DNA from: Rhodococcus sp. P1Y
GTDB lineage: Bacteria; Actinomycetota; Actinomycetes; Mycobacteriales; Mycobacteriaceae
Length of the DNA: 64,000 nucleotides
Direction: 5' to 3'
Assembly (NCBI RefSeq): GCF_003641205.1
Contig: NZ_CP032762.1
Coordinates: 1,798,001 to 1,862,000 of the forward strand
Shown here: piece after piece, positions 33,394-42,013 of the stretch
How positions within the stretch are numbered: position 1 is the first letter of the stretch
Layout: the number at the start of each line of letters is the position of its first letter
Program-made: the position numbers and the translations under genes
The notes under the pieces: generated by a model
What the model saw: the letters and a program-made list of their open reading frames with translations, nothing else
The model's database searches: none
What the model was told of the DNA's origin: nothing

Positions 33394-33801
33394 ATGGCGA
33401 AGTACCTGTTCCTCAAGCACTACCGCGGCGCACCGGAAGCGATCAACGACGTGCCCATGAACGAGTGGACGCAGCAGGAGGTCGAGGCGCACATGACCTA
33501 CATGAACGATTTCGCGGCCAAGCTGCAGGAGTCGGGCGAGTTCGTCGACAGTCAGGCGCTCAAGCAAGCGGGCGCGTGGGTTCGCTCCGACGGAGAAGGC
33601 AAGCCGCCTGTCACCGACGGCCCCTTCGCGGAGACGAAGGATCTCATCGCCGGGTGGATGGTCATCGACGTCGATAGCTACGATCGCGCTCTCGAACTGG
33701 CCGGTGAGCTATCGGCAGCCCCAGGCGCAGGCGGCAAGCCGATCCACGAGTGGCTGGAGGTTCGGCCGATGATGGACACGCCCACCACCATCGACGAGTG
33801 A
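33394..33801 (+). CDS. DGPF (YCII-related) protein
   Basis: The 135-residue protein contains the eponymous motif VTDGPFAETKDLIAGWMVIDVDSYDRA and the N-terminal MAKYLFLKHYRGAP of the YCII-related fold, a small ferredoxin-like barrel whose biochemical function is not known. DGPF genes are the conserved neighbours of ECF42 sigma factors, as here: the sigma factor gene starts two bases after this stop. The ATG at 33394 has AGAAGGAGATC upstream, and an ECF42-type promoter precedes it. It probably belongs to the same signalling unit, cytoplasmic. Confidence 0.92.
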   Translation: MAKYLFLKHYRGAPEAINDVPMNEWTQQEVEAHMTYMNDFAAKLQESGEFVDSQALKQAGAWVRSDGEGKPPVTDGPFAETKDLIAGWMVIDVDSYDRALELAGELSAAPGAGGKPIHEWLEVRPMMDTPTTIDE

Positions 33802-33802
33802 G

Positions 33803-34942
33803 ATGGACGAGATACTGCTGCGGGAGCTGACACCCGCGGTGATCGGCGTCCTCACTCGTCGCGGGCTCGATTTCGCGACGGCTGAGGACGCCGTGCAGGA
33901 AGCGCTGATCGGTGCGACTGTGTCCTGGCCGGAGGGTATGCCCGCCGATCCCAAAGGATGGCTCGTAACGGTTGCCTGGCGGAAGTTTCTCGACACTCAC
34001 CGCGCCGAGGCAGCCCGGCGTGATCGTGAGTTGCGGATATCCGCAGAGCCGCCGTCGGGGCCTGCGGAGACGTCCGACGACACGTTGCATCTGTTCTTCC
34101 TCTGTGCGCATCCGTCGTTGAGTTCGTCGGCAGCGGTTGCATTGACGCTGCGTGCCGTCGGGGGTCTGACGACGAAACAGATCGCCGACGCGTATCTCGT
34201 CCCCGAGAAGACCATGGGCCAGCGGATAAGTCGGGCCAAGAAGACCGTTCGGGACGTTCGGTTCGTCGAGCGTGGTGATCTGTCCACGGTGCGGCGGGTG
34301 TTGTACTTGATTTTCAACGAGGGCTACAGCGGAGACGTCGACCTCGCATCGGAGGCGATACGACTCACCAGGCAGTTGGCCGCACTGAGCGGCGACGAGG
34401 AGTCCGCCGGGTTACTGGCGCTGATGCTGCTGCACCACGCGCGCAGAAGTGCAAGGACCCGGCCCGACGGCAGTCTGATTCCACTGGCCGAGCAGGATCG
34501 CTCACGGTGGGACACAACGCTGATCGCCGAAGGCGTCGACATCCTGCAGGCGGCGTTGGCGCGGACAAGTCTCGGCGAGTTCCAAGCCCAGGCCGCGATC
34601 GCTGCTCTGCACGTAGACGCGCAACGAGCCGAGGAGACGGATTGGGTGCAGATCGTGGGCTGGTACGACGAATTGCTCGGTATCACCGGAAGTGCTGTCG
34701 TACAGCTCAATAGGGCTGTCGCGGTGGGTGAGGCCGACGGTGCCGCAGCAGGTCTGGCTGCATTGAAGGCGATCGACGCCGACGTGCCCCGCTATACCGC
34801 CGTCTCGGCCTACCTGCACGAGAAGGCAGGTGATGCGGTAGCCGCCGCTCGTCTGTACGTCGAGGCCGCGGAGCAGGCTTCGAATCTGGCCGAACGAAAC
34901 CATCTCACTCTGCAGGCAGCCAGGCTCGGTGGGCGCTCCTGA
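33803..34942 (+). CDS. ECF42-group RNA polymerase sigma factor with C-terminal extension
   Basis: The 379-residue protein has sigma region 2 (VIGVLTRRGLDFATAEDAVQEALIGA and PADPKGWLVTVAWRKFLDTHR) and region 4 (LTLRAVGGLTTKQIADAYLVPEKTMGQRISRAKK), then a long helical C-terminal extension (about 175-379) with TPR-like repeats such as AVVQLNRAVAVGEADGAAAGLAALKAI. That extension is the mark of ECF42, where it is needed for activity in place of an anti-sigma factor. Gene order with the DGPF protein is the standard ECF42 context. It starts at ATG 33803, tightly coupled to the DGPF gene. It converges on a PadR gene six bases away. Confidence 0.93.
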   Translation: MDEILLRELTPAVIGVLTRRGLDFATAEDAVQEALIGATVSWPEGMPADPKGWLVTVAWRKFLDTHRAEAARRDRELRISAEPPSGPAETSDDTLHLFFLCAHPSLSSSAAVALTLRAVGGLTTKQIADAYLVPEKTMGQRISRAKKTVRDVRFVERGDLSTVRRVLYLIFNEGYSGDVDLASEAIRLTRQLAALSGDEESAGLLALMLLHHARRSARTRPDGSLIPLAEQDRSRWDTTLIAEGVDILQAALARTSLGEFQAQAAIAALHVDAQRAEETDWVQIVGWYDELLGITGSAVVQLNRAVAVGEADGAAAGLAALKAIDADVPRYTAVSAYLHEKAGDAVAAARLYVEAAEQASNLAERNHLTLQAARLGGRS

Positions 34943-34948
34943 ACACCG

Positions 34949-35584
34949 CTATCGATGCCGTTGCAGCGACTCCTCCAGGCTCGTTCGGCTCTGCTCGCGG
35001 TGGGTGGTAGCCGGGGACTTCGTGTCCGACCACGTCTCGGTTTCGGTCAACGCCCAGTCGGCCCACTCCGAGATGTGAGTGAAGTGTCCGACCATGAACC
35101 GATTGGCCAGCGTCATGAGGTGCTGACGATCGGGGAAAGTCGAATGCTCGACGTCGAGTAGTCGTTCGGCGTGCGACAAGAACAACGAACGGGTCTGCTG
35201 GGCCTGGTCCCGCATCGTCGTGATGTTGGCGCGCAGGTCGTCGAGTGACCCCTGCTCAGCGAACAACACGCGGATCATGCCCTCGAATTGCAGTGCAGAC
35301 GGCTTCGATTCGGTTGCGAGCCACGATGAGAGGGCGTCGCGACCTGTGTCGGTGATCGAGTAGACGGTCCGGCTGCGTCCCGAGTCGGCAGCATCCGTCG
35401 TCGCCGACACCAGTCCACGTTCGAGCAGCTTCTTGGGTGCGTTGTAGAGCTGCCGATCGGCGCGCGGCCACAGCTCGCCTACACCACGTCCGAACTGCAC
35501 CGAGATTTCGTATGCGGTCCAATCGCGAGAGACAAGAAGCCCCAATATGACGTATGACGTCGTGTTGAGATCGCCCTGAGCCAC
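34949..35584 (-). CDS. PadR-family transcriptional regulator
   Basis: The 211-residue protein has the PadR winged helix: TTSYVILGLLVSRDWTAYEISVQFGRGVGELWPRADRQLYNAPKKLLERGLV, including the conserved Tyr-Glu-Ile and recognition helix with the wing SGRSRTVYSITDTGRDAL. The C-terminal half (about 90-190) is a long helical dimerisation region of the PadR-like type 1/Vir domain kind. Such repressors usually respond to phenolics or drugs. It starts at ATG 35584, followed on the other side by an unrelated serine hydrolase ending at 35660, so its target is not obvious; autoregulation is likely. No palindrome stands out in its short upstream region. Confidence 0.88.
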   Translation of the reverse strand: MAQGDLNTTSYVILGLLVSRDWTAYEISVQFGRGVGELWPRADRQLYNAPKKLLERGLVSATTDAADSGRSRTVYSITDTGRDALSSWLATESKPSALQFEGMIRVLFAEQGSLDDLRANITTMRDQAQQTRSLFLSHAERLLDVEHSTFPDRQHLMTLANRFMVGHFTHISEWADWALTETETWSDTKSPATTHREQSRTSLEESLQRHR

Positions 35585-35659
35585 CCTGATCTCCCTGCTA
35601 TCGCGTGATTGCCCATCCTAACGACGGCGAGCCGCGAGCGCCCGGGGGAGGGCCCGGTC

Positions 35660-36952
35660 TCACTTGCCCGCGTCGTCGCTGTGTTCTCCCACATCGTTCG
35701 ACGTGGCTGCAGGCGGTCCTGCGTACACGTACGGAATCAACTCCTTCGCGACCATCGCGGCAGGCGCGGTGCCGTCGACCGTCGGTGCCAGGTTGCCCCA
35801 CACGACGAACGTGACGTCGTTCGCGGGGTCGTACCCCATGAACGAGTTGTACCCCGGCATCTCGCCGATGTGCCCGTACATTGGGCCCATCTGGGCGATG
35901 CCGTATCCGTAGGCAGCGGTGCCGTTCGCATCGCTCGGCTGGACGCTGTCGATCCTGAGTTGCTGGGTCTCGGCGCCGAGCAGCTCACCGGATCCGAGTG
36001 CCTTCACCCAGGTTGCGATGTCGTTCGCTGTCGAGATGCCTTGACCGGCAGACCATGTCCAGGAGGGGTTGTCGTTCGTCGTCGTTCTCGGTGTGACGGT
36101 GCCTGCGTCGATGGCCGCGATCCTCTCGGGCGAGAGCGCTTCCTTGCCTTCGCCGAGCGTTTCGACGTTGCCGCTGTACGAATACCCCGCGGTGTACGGC
36201 GAGGGGATCGACGTGTCGGTGTTCGCCGGGAACGAGGTGTTCTCGAGTCCGAGAGGGGAGAAGAGTCGATTCTGGTAAATCTCCGCAATCGGCTTGCCAT
36301 CGAGCTTCTCGGCGATGAGACCGAGCAGGACGGTGTTGGTGTTGGAGTAGTTGTATTCGGCTCCCGGCGGTGACGTCGGAGGATTGGAGAGGCCGAGCGC
36401 CACCAATTCCTCTGGCTGCCAGACTCTTTCCGGCTGCTCGTCGAGTGCGCGGTTGAGCTCGAGCGTCTGGGTGTAGTTGTACAGCCCGCTGCGCATGTCG
36501 AGGAGTTGCCCGATGGTGATGTTGTCACCGTTCGGAACGTCCGGGCGATACTTGCTCACTGGGTCGTCGACCGAGATCTTGCCCTCCTGCACCATCTGGA
36601 GGATGACGGTGCCCGTCCAGGTCTTGGTGTTCGATCCGATGCGGACCTTCGTATCGAGTGTCGGCGGCGTTGTTCCGCCGAGTTCGGTGCTGCCCCAGGT
36701 GTTCACGTACTCACCGTCGGGGGTCTTGATCAACACCACCATCCCGACCTGACGGAATTCCTTCGCCTTCTCGTCCACGATCGCATCGATGGCCGCGGAA
36801 TCGAGCGGGACGAGGGCACTCGATTCTGCACTGCTCGTGCTCGAGGTGGCGGTGCTGTCGGTGCTGTCGTTACCGGACGAGCACGCAGCGACAAGGAGTC
36901 CGGACGTCAGCAGAAGTGCGAGGAGCGAGCGCGATCTACGGTGCATCGTCAT
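35660..36952 (-). CDS. Serine hydrolase lipoprotein (beta-lactamase/D-Ala carboxypeptidase fold), active site intact
   Basis: The 430-residue protein has a lipoprotein signal (LLVAAC) and a serine/threonine-rich linker before the catalytic domain. All motifs are present: SNTK in RIGSNTKTWTGTVILQM (SxxK), YSN in YNYSNTNTVLLGLI, and HIG in MYGHIGEMPGYN. It should be an active penicillin-recognising serine hydrolase acting on D-Ala peptides or esters outside the membrane. It follows 22 bases after the larger paralogue at 36975-38603, so both are probably one transcript. The catalytically dead paralogue at 5312-6493 is its closest relative in the window. Confidence 0.9.
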   Translation of the reverse strand: MTMHRRSRSLLALLLTSGLLVAACSSGNDSTDSTATSSTSSAESSALVPLDSAAIDAIVDEKAKEFRQVGMVVLIKTPDGEYVNTWGSTELGGTTPPTLDTKVRIGSNTKTWTGTVILQMVQEGKISVDDPVSKYRPDVPNGDNITIGQLLDMRSGLYNYTQTLELNRALDEQPERVWQPEELVALGLSNPPTSPPGAEYNYSNTNTVLLGLIAEKLDGKPIAEIYQNRLFSPLGLENTSFPANTDTSIPSPYTAGYSYSGNVETLGEGKEALSPERIAAIDAGTVTPRTTTNDNPSWTWSAGQGISTANDIATWVKALGSGELLGAETQQLRIDSVQPSDANGTAAYGYGIAQMGPMYGHIGEMPGYNSFMGYDPANDVTFVVWGNLAPTVDGTAPAAMVAKELIPYVYAGPPAATSNDVGEHSDDAGK

Positions 36953-36974
36953 AGTCCGTTCGTGTGAGGGGGCG

Positions 36975-38603
36975 TCAGGAGCGAGTGAAGGTGCCGAGAC
37001 CGAGTGGGTCGAGGTACTCGACGGTGAGCGTTGTGGGTGCGCCGGCGGCGACGGTGAACTCGGCGCCGGTCGGCCCGGACGAGTTCTCTCCGACCGGTTC
37101 GAACCAATAGGTGTCGCCGTCGAAATGGGTGAGCGGATAGCTGGACTGGAGGTTCTTTCCGATTTTCAGCACGAGCTCGCCGCCGCTCTCGACCACTTCC
37201 GCTGGACCGTAGAACGGGCTCGAATAAGTGCCGACGTACGCGTCGACCGGTTTCGCTGGGGCCGCCGAGGCCGGCGGGTTCGCGTAGTCCGTCTCGGAAC
37301 GGCCCTGCTCGACGATCCCTGCGAATATATCGGCCAGGAACGGCGCCCAGTCGACGGTGAGCTCGCCGTTCTTCGCGTAGTCCATGAACTGCGCTGCAAT
37401 GGTTTCCGCGACTCCGATGGGTGCCGTGTTGGCAAGAACGACGATCCCCAACTGCTCGCTCGGCAACATCACCACGTCGGTGCTCGCACCGAGTGCGAAT
37501 GCGCCGGCGTGGCTGACTTCGACGCGTCCCTGATTGTCGGTTCCGACGTTGAATCCGATGCCGTAGAAACTGTCGCGTGCGCCTGGCGTCGTCGACGGGT
37601 GCGCAAATGCGTGAGCCCTGTGAGTGAACTGCAGCGCTTCCGGTTCGACGACGGTTGTGCCCTCGAATTCGCCGCCGCCCAGTTCCATGCGCATCCACTT
37701 GGCCATGTCGTCGACCGAGGATGCGGCCGCGCCGGCAGGCGCCTGGCCTTCGGGGTTGCTGACGTACTTCGCTGCCCAGGTGTTCGTGTCCTCGTCGGCG
37801 AGAATGTGGTTGTAGGCGTGGTTCGGGGCGCTTGCCCAGGCCTGCTGGCTGGACGTGGTATTCGTCATGCCGAGTGGTTCGTAGATCCTCTGCTCGGACA
37901 GATCTGCCCAGGTCGTGCCCTGGGATTTCGCCGCGGCAACGCCTGCAGCGGAGAATCCGTAATTGGTGTAGTCGTAATTGTCTCGGAACGGTTCGAGTGG
38001 AACCTGATTGAGTCGAGCGAGGATCTCGTCGTAGCTGTAACCGAGGTCTTCGAGGAGGTCCCCGGCGTGATCGGGAAGTCCCGATCGGTGCGACATCAGA
38101 TCGGTGAAGCTCGCGCGCTCGCTGACATAGGGATCAGCGACGGAGAAGCCTGGTTCGTACTGGCGAACCGGATCGTCCCAGTCGATCTTTCCTTCGCCGA
38201 CCAACGACGCGACGACCGACGATGCGACGGGCTTGGACACCGACGCCAGTTGGAACATCGTGCTGGTGTCCACGAGGTCCGGTTCGCCGACCTTCCGGAC
38301 GCCGAAGCCCTTGGAGTACAACACTTCGTCCTGGTAGACGACGGCGACCGCGATGCCGGGCGCACCCGTGTTCGCCATCATGTCGCCCACGAAACCGTCG
38401 AGTTGTCCGACCGCGGCGTCGACGGCCTCGCGATCGATCTGTGCGGGCGGAACCTGTGGCGGAGCCTCGGCGAGGGCGGGGGCCTCTGTGTCGGCGGCCG
38501 AACTGCAGGCGAGCAGCATGCTCGTACTGAGCGCGAGGACCGACATCGCGACAGATCGACGCCGAGAAGCACTAGTGGCACTGCAGGTCCCGACCATCGA
38601 CAT
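36975..38603 (-). CDS. Serine hydrolase lipoprotein with C-terminal beta domain, active site intact
   Basis: The 542-residue protein has a lipoprotein signal (STSMLLAC) and a class C beta-lactamase-type domain: SVSK in MFQLASVSKPVASSVVASL, YTN in YDYTNYGFSAAGVAAAK, and HAG in VEVSHAGAFALG. A C-terminal domain of about 110 residues (DAYVGTYSSPFYGPAEVVES onward, ending LGTFTRS) resembles the DUF3471-type lipocalin-like extension of such hydrolases. It probably acts on peptides or esters at the cell surface. It is the first gene of the pair with 35660-36952. The ATG at 38603 is chosen; an ATG at 38597 is equally possible. Confidence 0.9.
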   Translation of the reverse strand: MSMVGTCSATSASRRRSVAMSVLALSTSMLLACSSAADTEAPALAEAPPQVPPAQIDREAVDAAVGQLDGFVGDMMANTGAPGIAVAVVYQDEVLYSKGFGVRKVGEPDLVDTSTMFQLASVSKPVASSVVASLVGEGKIDWDDPVRQYEPGFSVADPYVSERASFTDLMSHRSGLPDHAGDLLEDLGYSYDEILARLNQVPLEPFRDNYDYTNYGFSAAGVAAAKSQGTTWADLSEQRIYEPLGMTNTTSSQQAWASAPNHAYNHILADEDTNTWAAKYVSNPEGQAPAGAAASSVDDMAKWMRMELGGGEFEGTTVVEPEALQFTHRAHAFAHPSTTPGARDSFYGIGFNVGTDNQGRVEVSHAGAFALGASTDVVMLPSEQLGIVVLANTAPIGVAETIAAQFMDYAKNGELTVDWAPFLADIFAGIVEQGRSETDYANPPASAAPAKPVDAYVGTYSSPFYGPAEVVESGGELVLKIGKNLQSSYPLTHFDGDTYWFEPVGENSSGPTGAEFTVAAGAPTTLTVEYLDPLGLGTFTRS

Positions 38604-38727
38604 ACCCCGTCACGAAGAATTGGTGATACCCGAAACGCGCCGATTCCGACTTGGACGCTGCGCACCGATGAGATGACATTACACCCCGAGATGCAGTTTG
38701 CACTATGTAATTTGCAGTAACAGACAA

Positions 38728-38777
38728 CGCCCGTGCGTGCGTAGTTACCTTCGAAGGTAATTACGCACGCACGGGCG
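38728..38777. repeat. Long palindromic repeat, family B, copy 1
   Basis: A 50-base nearly perfect palindrome: CGCCCGTGCGTGCGTA at the left pairs with TACGCACGCACGGGCG at the right, with inner TTACC and GGTAA around the centre TTCGAA; the only mismatch is one G-T pair, a wobble in RNA. It lies just beyond the stop (38785) of the minus-strand hydrolase and could terminate its transcript. Copy 2 is at 47445-47490. Confidence 0.75.
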
Positions 38778-38784
38778 GGGTCGC

Positions 38785-39606
38785 TTACTTCGCGATGAAT
38801 TCGAGAATGTCCGCGTCCAAGGCCTTCTGGTAGTCGCCGTAGATGCCGTGGGGCGCGCCCGGGTAGACCTTGAGTGTGCCGTCCTTGACCAGTTCGATGG
38901 ACTTCAGGGCTGCCGCGGCGATGGGGACGATCTGATCGTCGTCGCCCTGCGCGATGAAGACGGGAACGGTCAGAGCCTTCAAGTCCTCGGTGAAATCGGT
39001 CTCCGAGAACGCTTTCACACAGTCGTACGCGGCAGCGAGGTTGACGAGCATTCCCTGACGCCAGAAGTCGTCCTTGGCGCCCTGGGAAACCGTCGCGCCG
39101 TCGCGGTTGGCGCCGTAGAACGCCTCGGCGAGGTCCTTGTAGAACTGCGAACGGTCGGTCAGGACTCCGCTGCGGATGTCGTCGAGCGCCTCGATCGGTG
39201 TGCCCTGGGGGTTGTTCTCGGACTTCAGCATGATCGGGGGAACGGCGCCTGCGGTGATGACGCGAGCGACGCGGCTTCCGCCGTGCTGGGCTGCGTAGCG
39301 CACCACTTCGCCGCCGCCTGTGGAGTGACCGATGAGTGTGAGTTCCTGGAGATCGAGCGCCTCGACCAACTCGGCGAGGTCGCGTGCGTAGGTGTCCATG
39401 TCGTTGCCCGTGTACGTCTTCGACGAGCGTCCGTGACCGCGACGATCATGTGCGATGGCGCGGTAGCCGGCGTCGGCGAGCAGTTTGAGTTCGAGCTGCC
39501 ACGCATCCGAGGACAGCGGCCATCCGTGGCTGAGGAGAACTGGCTTTCCCGTTCCCTGTTCGGTGTAGTAGATCTCGGTTCCGTCTGTGGTGGTGATGTA
39601 CGGCAT
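38785..39606 (-). CDS. Alpha/beta-hydrolase of the non-haem haloperoxidase/arylesterase group
   Basis: The 273-residue protein starts MPYITTTDGTEIYYTEQGTG, with LLSHGWPLSSDAWQLEL (oxyanion loop), IAHDRRGHGRSS, the nucleophile elbow LIGHSTGGGEVVRYAAQHG (Ser in HSTGG), IAQGDDDQIVPIAAA and PGAPHGIYGDYQKAL with the catalytic His. The triad and HGWP loop are typical of cofactor-free haloperoxidases, which also act as esterases. It is a cytoplasmic enzyme with a promoter of its own; a family B palindrome follows its stop. Substrate unknown. Confidence 0.92.
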   Translation of the reverse strand: MPYITTTDGTEIYYTEQGTGKPVLLSHGWPLSSDAWQLELKLLADAGYRAIAHDRRGHGRSSKTYTGNDMDTYARDLAELVEALDLQELTLIGHSTGGGEVVRYAAQHGGSRVARVITAGAVPPIMLKSENNPQGTPIEALDDIRSGVLTDRSQFYKDLAEAFYGANRDGATVSQGAKDDFWRQGMLVNLAAAYDCVKAFSETDFTEDLKALTVPVFIAQGDDDQIVPIAAAALKSIELVKDGTLKVYPGAPHGIYGDYQKALDADILEFIAK

Positions 39607-39730
39607 GGTGTCCTCCAGCTGTCTCGAACTCTCATCGGGTGATACCGAGAACTTTCGTCCGATGCAGGCGCGAAATCGTCGCTGCTGGCGTCCAAACCGG
39701 GGGAGTGAATCCCGGGGGATCGACTACCTG

Positions 39731-41569
39731 CTAGCCGGTACCGAGGGCGATCGACACCGACAGCGTTGTCCCGACGCCCGGCGGGCTCGAGACGGTCATC
39801 GATCCTCCGACTGCGGCCACTCGGTCGTGCAAGCCGATCAGTCCCGAACCGCCCTGCATGTCAGCGCCGCCGCACCCGTCGTCGCCGACGACGAGGGTCA
39901 AGCATCCGTCCGCCACCGAAGCTGCGATGTCGACGCCGGTGGCCCCGGCGTATTTCGCCGTGTTGGTCAACGCCTCGGCGACAACGTAATACGCGGCGAC
40001 TTCGATGGGATCCGGCAGACGCATGGGTATGTCGGTGGTGAGCGATACCGGCACCGGCGAACGTCGGGCGAGCGTTTTCAGCGCCGGCGCGAGGCCGCCG
40101 CGAGAGAGGATGGCCGGGTGGATTCCCCGTGAGAGTTCGCGGAGATCGTTGTGCACCTGCGACAAGGTGTCCACGCTGCGATCGAGACTGTTTCGCAGAT
40201 CGACGAGTTCGGCGGGCGCTGCCGCTTGCGCGATACGTAGTTCCATTCCGAGCGACACAATTCGCTGCTGTGCGCCGTCGTGCAGATCGCGCTCGATGGT
40301 GCGTCTGGCCTGATCTGCGGCGGCTACCACACGAGCCCGAGAACGCGTCAGGGCCGATCGGGTATCGCTGTTGTACACAGCGGTTGCGAGGAGATCGGCG
40401 AAGTCGGACAGGCGATCGCCGAGATCTGCACTGGTGGAGTAGCGAGTGGATCCGATGACGACTGCACCCCAGACGGTGCCGTCGATCTTGATCGGAACGC
40501 CGCGCCCCTCGAGGATTCCCCGGCCGAGAAGGCGATCGGCGATGTCGCCGGTGGCCGCGGTGAAGTCGATGACCGCGGGCATTCCGGTCGAGAAGACGAT
40601 TGTGCAGACGTTGTGCCCACCGAGCGGCAACCGTTCGCCCGCTGCCAACCGGTGAGATTCGACGCGGTCGCGTACGGCAAGGACTGTGTAGTGCGCGTCG
40701 GTGTCGTACCGCACGACCGACACATGTTCGATGTCGAGGCCATCGGCCAGCTCGTGCGCGACGGCGAGGAACACCTCGTCCGGCTCGGCACGCAATGCGA
40801 CCAGTGTCGCGACACGTCGTAGTGAGGTCTGCTGACGGGCAAGGGCGAGGGTTCGCTCGTGGAGTGCCTGCCGGTCGCTCGATGCAGCCATCAACGCTTC
40901 GAGTGGCGCAACGATCCGATCTATTCGACGCCTCGCGGTCGGGACCAGCTGTGCTGGGACCACCAGGAAACCGATGACGTCGTCGCCGTCGCGCAGCGCA
41001 ATCTGTTCTTCTTCGACGCTGCTCGGTGGTCCATCGAGGCCGACCACCTCGCACGGGACCTCCAACACCTCCGACAATCGAGCACCTGCGTCGTTGAGCA
41101 TGGCGGTTCGGTCGGTCGTTCGAAGCATCGTGCGGGCGAGCGATGCGAGCAGGTCGGCCTCCCGGCGTCGCTGGTCGGACTCCACCGCACGCAATCGTGA
41201 TTGACCGACGAGGACGTTGGTGAGCAACGCCAGCACGAGAAAGACGATCATCGCCGGAACGAAGCTCTCGCTGCTCTCGGCGGTCTCGCTGCTGCTCTCT
41301 CCCACGTGAATGTAGGCATAGGCTGCGGCGCTCGCGACCGAGGTGGCGATGGACAGCCGAAACCCCCATCCCGCGGACACCACGAGTACGCCCAACAGGA
41401 AGACGGCTCCGAAAGCATTACCCGGAGCGATCCGCTCCAGTAGGAGCACGGCCAGGATCTCGGCGACGATCGCACCGACAGCGAGGGCAATTCCGCAGGC
41501 AACGGGTGGTGTCCTGGTGCGCAGAACGAGCTTGACCAGTCGATCTCGCCGGGGAACCGTGCGCGTCAC
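39731..41569 (-). CDS. GAF-domain NarL-type sensor histidine kinase
   Basis: The 612-residue kinase starts with four membrane helices of the DUF4118 kind (residues about 20-125, including GIALAVGAIVAEILAVLLLE and GAVFLLGVLVVSAGWGF). A GAF domain follows (about 235-385, LRRVATLVALRAEPDEVFLAVAHELADGLDIEHVSV onward), then the HisKA_3 dimer box ARRTIERDLHDGAQQRIVSLG with the phospho-His, and an HATPase domain with EALTNTAKYAGATGV and SGLIGLHDRVAAVGGSM. The GTG at 41569 is divergent from a receiver-only regulator gene and lies near a NarL-type regulator gene, giving a three-protein set. The stimulus is not known. Confidence 0.9.
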   Translation of the reverse strand: MTRTVPRRDRLVKLVLRTRTPPVACGIALAVGAIVAEILAVLLLERIAPGNAFGAVFLLGVLVVSAGWGFRLSIATSVASAAAYAYIHVGESSSETAESSESFVPAMIVFLVLALLTNVLVGQSRLRAVESDQRRREADLLASLARTMLRTTDRTAMLNDAGARLSEVLEVPCEVVGLDGPPSSVEEEQIALRDGDDVIGFLVVPAQLVPTARRRIDRIVAPLEALMAASSDRQALHERTLALARQQTSLRRVATLVALRAEPDEVFLAVAHELADGLDIEHVSVVRYDTDAHYTVLAVRDRVESHRLAAGERLPLGGHNVCTIVFSTGMPAVIDFTAATGDIADRLLGRGILEGRGVPIKIDGTVWGAVVIGSTRYSTSADLGDRLSDFADLLATAVYNSDTRSALTRSRARVVAAADQARRTIERDLHDGAQQRIVSLGMELRIAQAAAPAELVDLRNSLDRSVDTLSQVHNDLRELSRGIHPAILSRGGLAPALKTLARRSPVPVSLTTDIPMRLPDPIEVAAYYVVAEALTNTAKYAGATGVDIAASVADGCLTLVVGDDGCGGADMQGGSGLIGLHDRVAAVGGSMTVSSPPGVGTTLSVSIALGTG

Positions 41570-41629
41570 GGGAAATTACCGCTAGCCGGAATGCTGGAGG
41601 GGCTGATCTCTGACACTCTCGACAGGGTG

Positions 41630-42001
41630 ATGTCCTCCGCCCGCAGCTGCCTCATCGTCGACGACAGCGATGCATTCTGCGTCGCTGCCCGGAGGGTGCT
41701 CGAAGCCGGCGGCATAACCGTCGTAGGAACCGCGTCGACCCTGGCTGGGGCTGTGGAGACCGCCGACCTCGTCCATCCCGACCTCGTCCTCGTCGACATC
41801 GACCTGGGTGACGAGAGCGGGTTCGACGTCGTCGAGGCTCTGCACGCTGCGTCGGCGCCGGTGCCCGCGATCATCCTCGTCTCGACGCACGACGCGGACG
41901 ATTTCGCGGACCTGGTCGAATCGAGTTCGGCCATCGGATTTCTGCCGAAGTTCGAGTTGTCGGCAGCATCGGTCGATGCTCTGTTGGCCTCACTCACGTG
42001 A
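41630..42001 (+). CDS. Stand-alone response-regulator receiver domain
   Basis: The 123-residue product is only a receiver: CLIVDDSDAFCVAARRVL (acidic pair), HPDLVLVDIDLGDESGF (phospho-Asp), ILVSTHDADDF and GFLPKFELSAASVDALL (Lys). No output domain follows the stop at 42001. It may act as a phosphate sink or shuttle between the divergent GAF kinase and the NarL-type regulator, or bind another target. ATG 41630 starts at the fold boundary; an ATG at 41591 would add 13 residues. It converges with the NarL-type gene, and the two stop codons lie inside one hairpin. Confidence 0.85.
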   Translation: MSSARSCLIVDDSDAFCVAARRVLEAGGITVVGTASTLAGAVETADLVHPDLVLVDIDLGDESGFDVVEALHAASAPVPAIILVSTHDADDFADLVESSSAIGFLPKFELSAASVDALLASLT

Positions 42002-42013
42002 ACTCCTTCACGT
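41996..42013. terminator. Hairpin holding both stop codons of convergent regulator genes
   Basis: ACGTGAA (41996-42002) pairs with TTCACGT (42007-42013) around CTCC. The TGA of the receiver gene (41999-42001) is in the left arm and the TGA of the NarL-type gene (complement of TCA, 42008-42010) in the right. It may act as a compact bidirectional terminator. Confidence 0.45.

Noticed and set aside
36789..38720. 643-codon open frame on the + strand
   Set aside because: Antisense to two serine-hydrolase genes with intact catalytic motifs; no recognisable protein features.
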